Positions 1-11,617 are shown, numbered from the stretch's first letter. The stretch: DNA of 64,000 nucleotides from Onchidella celtica (GCA_963931925.1 OZ007583.1:12186133-12250132); one strand, 5' to 3'. Notes: generated from the sequence alone by a model not told the origin. Numbers and translations: made by a program.

Positions 1-1362
1 CCTTGAAAGTACATTTTCATTTGATTTTTACTCATGGGATACCCACTAAAGGTCAATGCAGTGCATCAACAAACTTGGCAGTAACATCACAGTTGGACTG
101 ATGAAAGCTGTACATTACAGCAAAACTGACAATTACGTCACAAATTTAATGGACTAATGAATACTGTAGATTTCACAAAATTGACACTAAAATCACAAAT
201 TTAATTGACAACTTAATACAATGATAATGGTCATTGTAATCCAAAGCAAAACTGACAATACAAATACATGTATTAATGAACTGTACCAATTATTAATGAA
301 ACAAAAACTTCACACTGCTGCAGCAGGCCTTTCCCCACTTCTCAAACCTTATGCATTCTTTAACAGATAATTCCAGACAACAGATAACATGAATGCTTCA
401 AATAAATTTGATCATTATCATCCATTCCCTGGTACAATTGATACAATGTTCAACACAATCAATGTACCAAAGCAATGTACATCCATTCTTCATTTGTTTT
501 TTGTTTTTTTCAATAAATCTAAATGGCCTTATTCAATAATACAAAAACCATGAAAGGAAACTGCTCAGACATGTAATTCTTACAGTTACATAACATAGCT
601 GCAGTGAAATCAGATCAACATACTATGAAACAACGACACATGTACTTGGAAAAACTCAGAACAAATCAGTAAACATAAGCAAATCAGCGATATTATAACA
701 CTGTGTTTCTCTAGCTTCTAACTTCTTCAGGCTAAGTTGAATGATTATAATATAAGATTTGGGGATGAGGTAGGTAGATTGATTTGCGTATGATGTAGAT
801 TCATAAGCTGTGCAATACAATTAAATTCTTACAGGTGCTGGCATTCCACAGTGTACATGATGGAAATAATGGTAAGTTCCACTTGTTCTTCCTCACATCA
901 CTTGTGGCGAAATACACAACCCCTGCATTTGTCAATCAGACAACACATGATCACAAGAACAACAAAAATATTGTCACAGTCATACTACAATTGCCCTCGA
1001 CAATTTTTTAATATTTTTAAGGTCGACCCTGACGTCCCAGATAAAGTTTGGTTAGTTTGTTTTGTTTTCTGAAAAGCATGAAGTTTTGTGTTGAGCATTC
1101 AAAGTCTGAATTTTGACACGAAACTACTTTTGTGCATGGCACAAGATGTGCAAAGCAATGATAATTTCTGACAGAAGATTTCTGAAAATATTGTAAAAGT
1201 GACTTTGGCAATCGTGTTATGACCAAGTCGATATGTGGATCAAATACATGTATTCTGATTCCATTCCTAGTTATTGTTATAGCTTGATCTTCTCTATCAG
1301 ATTGTGAACTGTGAGTTATGTTTCATGTAGGGATCATTGTACATTGTTTAATTCAATTACAC
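1..1362. other. Non-coding stretch, no gene seen
   Basis: AT-rich sequence with only short ORFs of low-complexity composition. One possible mini-exon at 835-871 (acceptor ending ttacag, donor gtaagt) lacks recognisable partners, so I do not call a gene. It borders the outer transposon of the nested block that begins at 1363. Confidence 0.5.
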
Positions 1363-1927
1363 AGAGATGCCACCCTACAACAACAAAAATCTGAATCAGG
1401 ACTCCCAAAAAATCTGAATCTGGGGAAAAAAATCTGAATCGGTGCAAACGACGATAAAAATGAAAGGGTACCAGTTCTAAACTTATATTTTTATGTTGTT
1501 TTTTTGTTCTTGGTCACAAAGGATTAAGCTGAAAATCATCTTGAAAACTTACACTACTGACAGTTCATTTCAATCATGATCTTATTATCTATCCTTTGTC
1601 TTGATCTTGGTCAAAAGTGAAAAAGAATCCTCTCCAGAAAAGCACTGCGCCAAACTTTGCTCTGGAGCTGTGTTTTTCCTACAGTTATGTCAGACAAGAG
1701 CTGCCTTGACATGTTGCGATTTGACTTTGAGTGCCAAAATGCACAAATGCCATGCATAATTTTTGCCTATTCTGTGCTAAGGAGAGTTTCCCACTCCCAA
1801 TATCATGTTTTAATTTGGCAGTTTGTGCCCATGCAACGTCAACCTTCTCCATGTTCATGGCTTGGATTTAAGAAATCTAGGTCAAGGCAAGTTTAAAATT
1901 GATTCCTCCTTCCATCACAATAGCCGG

Positions 1928-3255
1928 TGTTACGAGCTGGGTCCTCGAGTGTTACGAGTTCAAGGAAGGGTGTTACAGATGGGGATTACTGTGCTCGTGT
2001 TTTACGGGGATGGTTAATTATAAATTTACGTGTTCGACTGCATTTTTAATAAATATCGAGAGGTTTTAGAAATTACTCTGCCATACCATGCCACATACAC
2101 TAATAACAATTTCGAGTACGTTATATCAAGGACCTTGTAGGGCCACAAATTTATTACTTAAATACCTAACAATTTCGGCTATCGTTTACATATTAAAAGA
2201 CAACATCAGCAGCATCAAATGAAAATACTAAAATACATAACTATAAATCTCCTCTAGATTCTTAAAAGATTTGAAACTCTATATCATTCTGATTCATTCA
2301 CAGTTTACTTAGTAATTATTTATCTTCAGAAATATAGACTGCCTACTATCTCACAAATGATATACTTAGGTCTCAGACGACAATATTAACTCATTTAACT
2401 GCTTATAAAGGATCAAACCGTCAAGACACACTGACGTAGTTAAAATAGATCTAGATCTGCTCTAGGATGGGCTGGCAATCCCCAGCCTCATCCAGACACA
2501 TCAATTACAATTTACAAATGTGTATATCAGTCACTCTTTCTAGATCTTAATTGCAAGTAAAACTTTATGGTCTTGCATTCCTTTGATCGCACTTCTACTG
2601 GAAAGTTAGGGTCAGATTCACATCATCTCGAATCATTTTGATGAAACTTACGATTGGTTCCCTGAAACGATTTCAGGGAACTGGAGAAAATAGCTGTGGA
2701 TTATTTTCATTGTCTATCCAGGACATAGACATGACTTAACAGTCTGTTGGTTCTCTCTGGCTGAACCGTATTAGCCGACAACCCTCGTAGCTGGAAGATC
2801 TACATGGAAGTGATTAAATCTCAAGATGGCTTCGGCCAAATCTTCTGCAAGTCCACGTGACTGCTCAAATTTGATTGGTGCATCCACTTCGAGCTCCGCT
2901 CGCAGCGCCAATAGATTCTATTAATAGTAACAGACAAAGTTATTCAAGTCTATCAAAACCGTTCGCAAAGTCTCTACACCCTAAACGTTTTATGTACGAA
3001 TTTATTCACTCCTTATTCGCCCCGTCTTTCCCTGTTAAGGTACACCCAAACCACGGGGTCGAAAACTGCATCGTCACTGTTAATTTATCCATTCGTTCTA
3101 TCTTGACCCACTTTCTTTCCATCTCTAAGAAAAGCGTTACAAAAACAAACTGTCCACGGGAATAGTTCAAGGACGTTTGGACTGGCCAAAATCAATGATG
3201 CCATGTAATAAACAATGCGTGACCTAGCACGGCAATTCAAATCCTAACCCTGACA
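1928..3255 (-). repeat. 3' LTR of the Gmr1-like element
   Basis: Same length as the 5' LTR, offset by exactly 14504 bases throughout, so there are no net indels. Its incidental 96-codon frame lies at 2875-3165. A TATA-like box is near 2401-2408 and a minus-strand AATAAA near 2149-2154. It is preceded on the minus strand by the purine-rich tract at 3256-3270. Confidence 0.92.
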
Positions 3256-3270
3256 TATACCCCACCCCAG
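3256..3270 (-). promoter_or_regulatory. Polypurine tract
   Basis: The minus strand reads CTGGGGTGGGGTATA directly against the 3' LTR. A G-rich purine run at this position primes plus-strand synthesis in LTR retrotransposons. Confidence 0.65.
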
Positions 3271-3934
3271 TGAAAATTTTAAATAAAATTTACACGATAA
3301 GATCCAAGAAATCTCAAAGTTATTGTGGTAGGGGCTTAAGTAGTACTGTAGAAAGATGAGACTTAAGCTTGAGAAGAAAAATCTAACTAAGAACGTGCAT
3401 ATTGGATGGACAAAAAGCATACAATTATTGATGCCACGTTCTATACAATTTATTCTATTTAAACATTCTTACTGCATACAATCAAAATTCTTAGAAACAT
3501 CTCTAATAATAATGAGTATATCACTTTATACTGGTGGATTAAAGTATAACTATTATCAAATAATGAAGCCTTACTGAAGGAATAGGCTTATAACTATATA
3601 GTCAACACACACAATTGCTGCTTATATACACATTCACACACAATATATTGTTAATTAAAATACTGTGGTATCCAATGGCAGCAGTAGCTCTGGTAGCTTG
3701 GTTTGCCATGTCTTCATCTCATTGACCCGCTGACAAGGGCGTCAGGTTTGCCAGAAGTTCAGGTCACAGTCAGGAATGACGCTGGTGGAAAGAGGATATT
3801 CACAAAAAAAAGGATTGTAAAACTGGTTCATAAAGTAATGAACAAGATAAATGTGAATCCATCCACCGTCTAGAATTGAGGGGGACAAGCACTATCCAAC
3901 CCCAATACAAGACACAACACTCTTTAATAGGAAT

Positions 3935-6900
3935 TTAAATGAGACGTGACAAAATATCAGCTTGGGAATTGTCACCGCCCGGGATAGACCGGATAACAAA
4001 GCGGTATTCCTGGAGTGCAAGACTCCACCTCGTTAATCGAGCATTTTTAGCCCTGTTAGTCTTTAAGAATAACAACGGACGATGGTCCGTTTCAATTATA
4101 AACTCGGACATAAGTAGATATCTCGAAAATGCGTTTACAGCAAAAATGATAGCGAGGCACTCTCGCTCGATAATTGCATAGCGGCATTCCCTATCTAGCA
4201 ACTTGCGGCTGGCGTATAGACATGGCCGCAAGGTATCGTCTCGTTCCTGTAATAACACAGCTCCCAATCCCTTGTCCGACGCATCAGTGCGGACAATAAA
4301 TATTTGGTTTATGTCTGGCAGTATGAGAATGGGGGAAGTGGAAAACAATTGTTGAACGGTACGAAGTGTATCAGCACATTCGGTTGTCCATTTCACTTTA
4401 TTAGGAAAATTCTTTCTTGTGAGGTCCGATAACGGAGCTGTAAGCGAAGAAAAATTTGGAATGAATTTCCTATAATAGTTAAGAAAGCCCAATAAACTAC
4501 GAACTTCTTTCTTAGTTCGAGGAGGTTGGAGCTTTAAGATGGTAGTTATCTTCTTGTCATCAGGAGTCTGAACGCCGTGGGCAATTGTATGGCCCAGAAA
4601 ATTAATTTCATTATATCCTAAAAATACCTTACTGGGTTTCGCCGTAAGGCCAGCTCGACGAAGAGCAATAAAAACTTGTCGTAGGGCTGCGAGGTGGCCC
4701 GACCAATCGGTTTCATAAATACAAATGTCGTCAAAATACGACAATACGGAATTCATACCCTGGAGCAATATTGTCATCATACGGGCGAAAGTAGCAGGGG
4801 CTGTAACTAACCCGAAAGGCATATAGCGCCACTGCATAAGACCCAACGGAGTCTGAAAAGCGGTATATTGCTTACTACTCTCATCAAGCGGAATTTGCCA
4901 ATAGCCTTTGGAAAGATCAATTTTAGAAAAAATCGTTGCCCTGGCTAACTGAGCAAAAAGATTCTCCTGGTTGGGAATCGGTTCAGCGTCATATATCGTA
5001 ACCTCATTAAGTTTACGATAGTCAATACAAAAACGCACTGTATCATCTTTTTTTTTCACTAAGACGATGGGTGAGTTATATGGACTCGTCGATCGCTCTA
5101 TCACTCCCAGGTGAAACATGTTACGTACCTCGGTTATTATAGTCTCTTGTGCGTGCAGCGGACGCGGATATGGTTTCACAAAGACGGGTATATCCGTCTT
5201 TAATCTTATAACATGCTGTACCAAAGAAGTATTACCTGGTAGATCAGTAAAGACAGTAGTAAACTCGTTAAGCAAATCTCTTAAATCTTGTCTTTGCGAT
5301 TCAGATAAATCTGGATTTATATTCACATCCGAAGTGTTTTCAGAAGATCGAAGTGCGGGGATTGAATTCTCAATCTTAATAGGATCATCATCGTCAACTG
5401 AAACTAAGGCCGCATTGGCCTGAGCAACCACATTTCGGCGATTATTCTGTCGATTATCATCGTCGGACAGGTACTGCTTTAACATATTTATATGGAAGAC
5501 TTTGTCCTGTCCTCGAATCTTGATAAGATAATTTACTCGAGAAAGTCTCTTTAGAACTTTAAAAGGTCCCTTCCATGTAAGAAGGAGTTTATTTTTTTTC
5601 TCCGGAAGGAGAACAAGAGTTTGGTCTCCGACGGCCAAGGTTCGCAATCGGCTACCTTGATCACGATATTGTTTATAAAGACTAGCATGCGCAGCCGAAG
5701 ATTTTTGTGCGAGCTGACATGCGTTAAGAATTCGATGGCGCAAGTCTACAACGTATTGATATGCAGACCGCGTATCATTGTCGTCGGTGTCTGATCCGGC
5801 GAATAAATCATGGAGTATGGCCATTGGACCACGCGGCTTACGACCATACAATAATTCGAAGGGAGAAAAACCCGTCGATGCGTTCGGTAGTTCTCGGTAT
5901 GCAAAAAGAATAGCGGGGAGTTGTCGATCCCAATCACTCGGTTTGTCGGCGGAAACTCGCGCAAGCATACTTTTCATGGTAGCATTCCACCGTTCACAGC
6001 AGCCATTAGACTGTGGGTGATATGGAGATGTCAATCTTTGTTTAATCCCGACCAACTCCAAGACTTTCTTAAAAAGCTCAGAGGTAAACTGTGGACCTCC
6101 GTCCGATAAAATTTCAACCGGAAACCCAAGACGCGAAAAAACAGTAATAAGAGCTTCAGCGATATGATCAGCTGAAATGTCTTTTAGCGGAATGGCCTCT
6201 GGCCAACGGGTTGCGTAGTCAATGACAGAAAGTATAAAACGATGTCCTCTGTCTGACTTGTGTAGGGGACCAACTATATCTACGGCAACGCGTTCAAATG
6301 GTCTGGATACCATTGGCATCTCCTGCAGAGGAGCTCGCGATGCTCTTCCTTTAGGAGTACGTCTCTGACATACGTCACATGTTGATACGAACCGGTTTAC
6401 ATCTGCGTAAATACTGGGCCAAAAAAATTGCGTTAATATTCGAGACTTAGTTCTGGCCTTTCCCTGGTGACCCGCCAAGGAAGTGTCATGCGCGAGACGA
6501 ATAATGTCGCGACGAAATGATCTCGGTACTACAAGTTGCATAACGGTTTCTCGCTTATTCTGAAAATTACGATATAATAAGTCATCTTTAATAACAAACT
6601 TAGAGGTATCCGGTGCGGTAGGATCAATCTTAGCAAAGAAATGTTTCAATGTGGGATCTGAATGTTGCTCATCATGAAATGCACTAGACGTTATGTTCAC
6701 TTCAATAGTAGGATTACTCAATGGACTGTCTGCTCGTCGACTCGATTGTAGGCGTGTTGTCGCATAAGCAACACTCTCATCCTCAGTCCAAATTTCCAAG
6801 TTACCGATAGGAAACTTATTTACTTGCGGTACATTCCCTATGATTATATCAGCCACCGGATTAGGTAGTACACATGCAGTAACAGTACCTGTGAGAAAAG

Positions 6901-7114
6901 GTGTATCAATATAAACTTCTGCAAGACGGAATCGCTCTACAGATCCGCCAAAAGTAATACAAGTTACCTCCTTGTCCAAAAATTGTGTTGGACGGACTAG
7001 TGACTGTCGAACGCCGATAGTCGTGCATCCGGAGTCACGTAGAACAGAAGCGCGAATCGCGTTCACGCGGCCCTGGTAAAATGTTAATTCACCCAGTTCA
7101 TGTAGGGCGGACAT
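3935..7114 (-). CDS. pol: Pol polyprotein: protease, integrase, reverse transcriptase, RNase H
   Basis: A 1059-residue open frame counted from the first Met after the gag stop. The frame is open back to that TGA, so the true N-terminus is probably a gag-pol fusion. Domains in order: an aspartic protease (DSGC at 27-30, where DTG or DSG is usual, and ADIIIGN near 88); an integrase with an HHCC zinc module (about 205-250) and DDE core (Asp in VDIVGP, Asp in SDGGPQF, Glu in CERWN); a reverse transcriptase with active site YFDD in SYFDDICIY; and RNase H (RTDASDKGLG, then a TDHRPL motif) to the C-terminus. Integrase before RT is the reverse of ordinary Ty3/gypsy and matches Gmr1. No chromodomain is seen. 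There is no frameshift or internal stop, so it may be functional. Confidence 0.94.
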   Translation of the reverse strand: MSALHELGELTFYQGRVNAIRASVLRDSGCTTIGVRQSLVRPTQFLDKEVTCITFGGSVERFRLAEVYIDTPFLTGTVTACVLPNPVADIIIGNVPQVNKFPIGNLEIWTEDESVAYATTRLQSSRRADSPLSNPTIEVNITSSAFHDEQHSDPTLKHFFAKIDPTAPDTSKFVIKDDLLYRNFQNKRETVMQLVVPRSFRRDIIRLAHDTSLAGHQGKARTKSRILTQFFWPSIYADVNRFVSTCDVCQRRTPKGRASRAPLQEMPMVSRPFERVAVDIVGPLHKSDRGHRFILSVIDYATRWPEAIPLKDISADHIAEALITVFSRLGFPVEILSDGGPQFTSELFKKVLELVGIKQRLTSPYHPQSNGCCERWNATMKSMLARVSADKPSDWDRQLPAILFAYRELPNASTGFSPFELLYGRKPRGPMAILHDLFAGSDTDDNDTRSAYQYVVDLRHRILNACQLAQKSSAAHASLYKQYRDQGSRLRTLAVGDQTLVLLPEKKNKLLLTWKGPFKVLKRLSRVNYLIKIRGQDKVFHINMLKQYLSDDDNRQNNRRNVVAQANAALVSVDDDDPIKIENSIPALRSSENTSDVNINPDLSESQRQDLRDLLNEFTTVFTDLPGNTSLVQHVIRLKTDIPVFVKPYPRPLHAQETIITEVRNMFHLGVIERSTSPYNSPIVLVKKKDDTVRFCIDYRKLNEVTIYDAEPIPNQENLFAQLARATIFSKIDLSKGYWQIPLDESSKQYTAFQTPLGLMQWRYMPFGLVTAPATFARMMTILLQGMNSVLSYFDDICIYETDWSGHLAALRQVFIALRRAGLTAKPSKVFLGYNEINFLGHTIAHGVQTPDDKKITTILKLQPPRTKKEVRSLLGFLNYYRKFIPNFSSLTAPLSDLTRKNFPNKVKWTTECADTLRTVQQLFSTSPILILPDINQIFIVRTDASDKGLGAVLLQERDDTLRPCLYASRKLLDRECRYAIIERECLAIIFAVNAFSRYLLMSEFIIETDHRPLLFLKTNRAKNARLTRWSLALQEYRFVIRSIPGGDNSQADILSRLI

Positions 7115-7135
7115 GACTGGAATAGTCTTTGATTG

Positions 7136-8428
7136 TCATGAAGATTCAGAATGACCGTCAGTCTCATAAAGTGTAGGTTTAACCGAGCAGGCATTTGCGG
7201 ATTCCAATTTCACGTTACAAAATCTCTGTATGTGGCCTACCCTATTACACTTATAACATATAGTACGATTAGGATCGTTTCCACGATAGGGAAGACTCTG
7301 CGGTCTATTATAATTATGATTATCATCAAAATGCACTCGTCGCGGCGGTCCCTGAGGCCGGTTATATTGTTGGCCTGGATAGTTGCCACGATAATATGGG
7401 CGAGGCTCGTAAAAAGAATAACTCTGGTATCCTCGACGCGGGGATACATTACCTCGATTCGGAAAATCTCTCTGTCTACAAAAAGGCGGCTCTGATTGAA
7501 AGCGTGAATTTGGGGCCTGACGACGAGTCGGCCTTGAACGATCGTGTCCGGTTGGCGCTCCTTTGCCTACGTTGGCATAACACGGTGTTGTAGTTGAAGG
7601 CTTTGCCAAAGGACGATTTGGGTGGGCGGACGCGTATCGTTCGGCGCACGATGTGATTTCTTCAGAGGATGTCGGAGCCCTCTCTTTAAGGTGGGCGACT
7701 AAATCGGAATGACATGCGGTATAGATTTGGTCCTTTAAGACCAAATCGTAAAGTTGGGAATAATTTCCGGTAGTTACGTTCGCGAGCTCAATCCAGCGAT
7801 CTAAATAATGTTTCAACCGATTGACATAAGTTGAGAAATTTTCAGATGGCTCAGGTTTACATGAGCGAAATCTTTGATGGAAGCCATCCTCGGTATGCTG
7901 GAATCGCTTAAGCAGTGCTGTTTTAAGCTTGTCATAATCGTTGGCATCTTCTACTTTAAGGCTGTGAAATACCTCTAAAGCCTTACCTGTTAATAAATTG
8001 GACAGGCATGAACTGTACATCGCCTGCTGCCATCCGACGCATTTAGCGTGTAACTCGAACCGATGTAAATATGCGTCGATCCGGTCGAGTTTTTCATTAA
8101 ATGGTGGTAGTTTTGGTTTAGTAGCATAAGAATTGGTGGCAGTAGTGGGTGTTACAAGCGATTGTTGCTCTAACTTTTTCATTGCGAGTTCATGCTGTCT
8201 TTCCTTTTCTCTCTCTCTTTCTTTCTCCCTTTCTCTTTCTCTTTCCTTTTCTCTTTCTACTTCTTTTTCTCTTTCTCTTTCTTCTTTTTCTCTTTCTCTT
8301 TCTCTTGCTTCTTTTCGATCCTCGCGCTCTCGGTCTTGTTGTACCTGTCGTTCGCACCACGCGGCGCGTTCTTCCTCTGGTATGCCCAGAACTTTGGCAG
8401 ATTCTAAATATTTAAGAAACTCAGCCAT
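7136..8428 (-). CDS. gag: Gag protein of the Gmr1-like element
   Basis: A 430-residue structural protein expected to assemble the retrotransposon particle and bind RNA. After about 30 residues comes a highly charged segment of alternating Arg, Glu and Lys (about residues 33-85), predicted as a long single helix or coiled coil. The DNA there is a near-repetitive TTTCTC-rich tract at about 8200-8330. A capsid-like central region follows, then an Arg/Pro/Tyr/Asn-rich basic stretch. Near the C-terminus is one zinc knuckle, CYKCNRVGHIQRFC (CX2CX4HX4C, about residues 391-404). The ORF ends at a TGA (7136-7138) directly followed, in the same frame, by the open pol frame, so gag-pol may be made by readthrough. 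Confidence 0.93.
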   Translation of the reverse strand: MAEFLKYLESAKVLGIPEEERAAWCERQVQQDREREDRKEAREREREKEEREREKEVEREKEREREREKEREREKERQHELAMKKLEQQSLVTPTTATNSYATKPKLPPFNEKLDRIDAYLHRFELHAKCVGWQQAMYSSCLSNLLTGKALEVFHSLKVEDANDYDKLKTALLKRFQHTEDGFHQRFRSCKPEPSENFSTYVNRLKHYLDRWIELANVTTGNYSQLYDLVLKDQIYTACHSDLVAHLKERAPTSSEEITSCAERYASAHPNRPLAKPSTTTPCYANVGKGAPTGHDRSRPTRRQAPNSRFQSEPPFCRQRDFPNRGNVSPRRGYQSYSFYEPRPYYRGNYPGQQYNRPQGPPRRVHFDDNHNYNRPQSLPYRGNDPNRTICYKCNRVGHIQRFCNVKLESANACSVKPTLYETDGHSESS

Positions 8429-8438
8429 GATATGTTAA

Positions 8439-9797
8439 AGTCTGTAAAGTTAGTAAATATTTACCAATGTTACGGTATATCGCGGTATCAATTATATTAT
8501 ATGAACAGTTATTGACTGTTAATATTAACTCAGTGTCTTACGTTAGCACTGCTTCGCGAAAAGAACGTTCTATCTCTCTCTCTCAAAATTATAGGCAGTA
8601 TCACTTAAACTGCAAACACTTTATCTCTCTCTGAAAATTACAGGCAGTATGACTTAAACTGCAAAAACTTTATCTCTCTCTCTCTCTATGAAATCTAGTA
8701 AGGCAGTGCCGTCTATCCGTTGCTCCCACTGCAATAAAATACTATATATCGCCTTTACTGCGATAAATTAATGTCTTGAGTGATCACTCTCAAAATTTAC
8801 GTCTCTCTCAACGCAACGAACCAGTGTCCTCTGTTATCACTGTCAAAAAACGAATCGCTCTCTCAATGCGATAAATCAAAAATATATCTCTCTCTCAACA
8901 CGACAAATTCGAAATATCTCTGTGTTCTCAAAACACTCTCAAAAATCTCTCTCTTCTCAAAATGCGCACACGCAGTGTCTTCTGTTACCACTGCAAAATT
9001 ATTCTCTCTAGATCTATCTTCAACGTGAAATTGTCACGTGAACCAAAAATTATTATATCTCTCTCTCACATATGTCAATACCAGATTACAATTCAACGTG
9101 GTTTTAGCACGTGAAACACCTCAGGCATATATTGCAAACATATCAATGTTAGTATAGTAGTTTAAAGGTCATTAAGCAAAAAAAAATACAATAAACAGGA
9201 CGTATACTGACAAGTAAAACGAACGATAACAGACCCTACAAGTCCTAACTTATATTACAGATAGTTTAAGAAGAAAACAGGAGAGACATCTTCCTAAAGA
9301 AATGTGAGGAAGGAAAAGAACGCCACAATCTATACGAATAATGGATCCCTAATAGAACTATTCACAGAGAAGCAAATCCCCCCGAGTTATTTTACATAGC
9401 CACCAAGGCCTCCAATATCCTTCGTAATGGCAAAGAAGATATGCTAACCTATGATCCCAACCAACCTCCCGCACTTAAACTAAACATATAGTAAATAGTA
9501 AAATGGCCTGGAACACACACACAGAGCGGAAAGTACGTCGCCCTCCCCAAGACTGTTAGATAGATGGATCACTTATCTTTATTTTTGAGGAATTCAGATG
9601 TTAATATCCTCAATCCATAGCTCCAAGCCCAAAACTTGTATTTCTGTCTGAGGTAGATCTGGAAGGTGAAAGGGTTCCCTCGCCGGTGTCCACGGGTCAA
9701 TGGGATGTTGAATTCACCATATGAAATTGAAACACAATATTAAATTAGTACAAATTGCCTAAAATCGATAATAGAAGACCTGAAAACATAATATTAC
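8439..9797 (-). repeat. Leader of the Gmr1-like element with TCTC-rich repeats and short hairpins
   Basis: Untranslated sequence between gag and the LINE insertion. On the minus strand, 8560-9070 has many GAGAGA runs and repeated units of the type CAGTGGTAACAGARGACACTG (near 8965-8990, with diverged copies near 8700, 8740 and 8825). Each can fold as a stem of GCAGTG with CACTGC. Similar units recur as exact 46-bp tandem repeats at 62775-62958. Sequence at 9200-9360 is also alignable to 61960-62120 in reverse orientation. Short ORFs here have no coding character. Confidence 0.7.
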
Positions 9798-10291
9798 AAC
9801 AGTACAATATCGACTCAACTCTGGTTGTGACTGGCTGGTGGCTGTCACGGTTTGATTCGACTGCGAGTTTTGCAGCGAAGTGAAGGCTGGAAGGTAAGTA
9901 AAGCCTCAAGATTCCGTAAGGATATCAGGTGAGTGCTCCGCTGCCTTCTGGTGTTCTTTTTTTTGGAAGACATTCACTGATTTGATCGACGTGGTCCAGT
10001 TTCGGGTCTGGACAGTGCCTCTCTTTTTTTTTCCCACGTTTTTTTCAGTGTTGTTTGACAACAACACAACCAGGTCACCCACCTCTCCCCCGCTTACCTG
10101 AACTGTTTTTTTTTTTTTTTTTCTGTGTAGTGTGCAGAGTTACTTGTTGTTCGAGATCGCTTTTTTTTTTTTTTGCTCAGGTTGACATTACTCACTTGTC
10201 CTATAGCCTACTGACTATAACTATAACTGTTGTGTCGCGCTATATTTGCCGTCTTTGTTATTGCCGTTATCGTAAGGAAAGGTAGATTGCG

Positions 10292-11617
10292 ATGTCGTCA
10301 ACTCCACCGGTTTTTTTCCTGGCGAAAGCCTTCCCATTTGACGGAGAGAGGGGCTTGTCCCCTTTCGATGTGTGCTCCTCCGCGGAGAGGGCGTCCGGCG
10401 CGGGTGAGACGGTGGGAGCCCAAAGAATTGGCGGTCTATGGCGAATATACACCAAATCGCAAACGGCCAGGGCCACGCTCCTGGCGAAGGGAATTAGTGT
10501 GAAAGGGGTGCACATACCCCTCTTTAACCAAAACCCATTTCTACTAAGAGGTGGGGATGGTAAGGAAATCCCTGCCACGAGATTGACGGTGGGGGATATC
10601 CCACTGTCATATAGCAACCAGGCTATTGAGACGGCTCTTAATAAACTGGGGGTCAAGAGCCGTTCAAAACTGGAAATGGAAAGGCTGAGAGATCCCCAGG
10701 GCAGGCTGACCCCTTGGGTCTCGGGGAGAAGAATAGTTTGGATCAGCCTCCCAGAAAAACCCCTCCCGGCCAGGGTCCAAATGGGTCCATTTTGGGCCTC
10801 CCTCTATTACAGGGAAATGAAGGATGAGGTACAGGTCTGTAGGAAGTGCCTTCAAAAAGGGCACACAGCGAGAATGTGCACCAATCAGGAAGTGTGCTTG
10901 TTGTGCCGTAATCCGGGACACAGAAAAAACGAATGTGAAAATGGACCCCGGGAAACAGACAAGGATGACAAGATAGTGGAAGAGGAGAGAGACAGGCGAA
11001 ATGAAAATGATGGTCTAGAGACGGAAGACGTAACATTGGGGAGCACAAACGCGGAGATGGTAAGTAGCAAACCAAAACCATCTATTGACATCTCAAGAGA
11101 AAGCGACGATAGTAGTTATGAAGATGCCGAGGATGAGGAGGAGAGTGAAGATCTTGCTGAAAGAGAAGCGACCGAAGAGAAAGGCCGAGAACGGAGAAAG
11201 GACGATGAGGTAATTGATTATCCTCAGAAAGGACAAAGCAAAGAAGTGAAAACAAAGAAAACAGTGAACAGGAAAGAAAAACAAAGAAGAGGAAGTGAAG
11301 AGGAGGCAACAATAAACAAAGACAAAGAGGAGGACGCTCCACAGAAGACTCAGCAAAACAACACGAACTCATCTATGAACGCACAAACTGATATAAGGGA
11401 ACAAAACAAAACTGGACAAAGAACCGACGGAGAGAGAGGAAGGAAGAAGGAAAAATGCCCAGAAATAAAAGGGAAGAAAGAAACAAACACCTTACCTTTC
11501 TTCCTGAGTAAAGCTCGCTCAGTGAGCACGAAAAGGAGGGTCCCAGATTCGCCTTCGAAAAACACGACGGAGCAGCCCTCACAAAAGATAAGGTGCGACC
11601 CAACTTCAACTAATTGA
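10292..11617 (+). CDS. LINE ORF1 protein with two CCHC zinc knuckles
   Basis: A 441-residue nucleic-acid-binding protein. The N-terminal 180 residues resemble the RNA-binding front part of Tx1-type ORF1 proteins. Two knuckles follow, CRKCLQKGHTARMC and CLLCRNPGHRKNEC (about residues 197-225). The rest is a long acidic/basic low-complexity tail rich in Glu, Lys, Asp and Arg. It ends 45 bases before the ORF2 Met. The expected role is coating LINE RNA in the ribonucleoprotein. The start at 10292 is the first Met of the frame. Confidence 0.9.
   Translation: MSSTPPVFFLAKAFPFDGERGLSPFDVCSSAERASGAGETVGAQRIGGLWRIYTKSQTARATLLAKGISVKGVHIPLFNQNPFLLRGGDGKEIPATRLTVGDIPLSYSNQAIETALNKLGVKSRSKLEMERLRDPQGRLTPWVSGRRIVWISLPEKPLPARVQMGPFWASLYYREMKDEVQVCRKCLQKGHTARMCTNQEVCLLCRNPGHRKNECENGPRETDKDDKIVEEERDRRNENDGLETEDVTLGSTNAEMVSSKPKPSIDISRESDDSSYEDAEDEEESEDLAEREATEEKGRERRKDDEVIDYPQKGQSKEVKTKKTVNRKEKQRRGSEEEATINKDKEEDAPQKTQQNNTNSSMNAQTDIREQNKTGQRTDGERGRKKEKCPEIKGKKETNTLPFFLSKARSVSTKRRVPDSPSKNTTEQPSQKIRCDPTSTN

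Noticed and set aside
835..871. Possible 37-nt exon (acceptor TTACAG, donor GTAAGT)
   Set aside because: There is no recognisable neighbouring exons, two frames are open and give no known motif, and good splice-like words are expected by chance in this length of DNA.
2875..3165. 96-codon ORF repeated identically at 17379-17669
   Set aside because: It lies inside the two LTRs on the strand opposite to the element. The identity reflects LTR duplication, not gene conservation.
8133..8438. Plus-strand ORFs rich in Phe, Leu and Ser
   Set aside because: These are shadows of the gag charged-repeat coding sequence read on the wrong strand.
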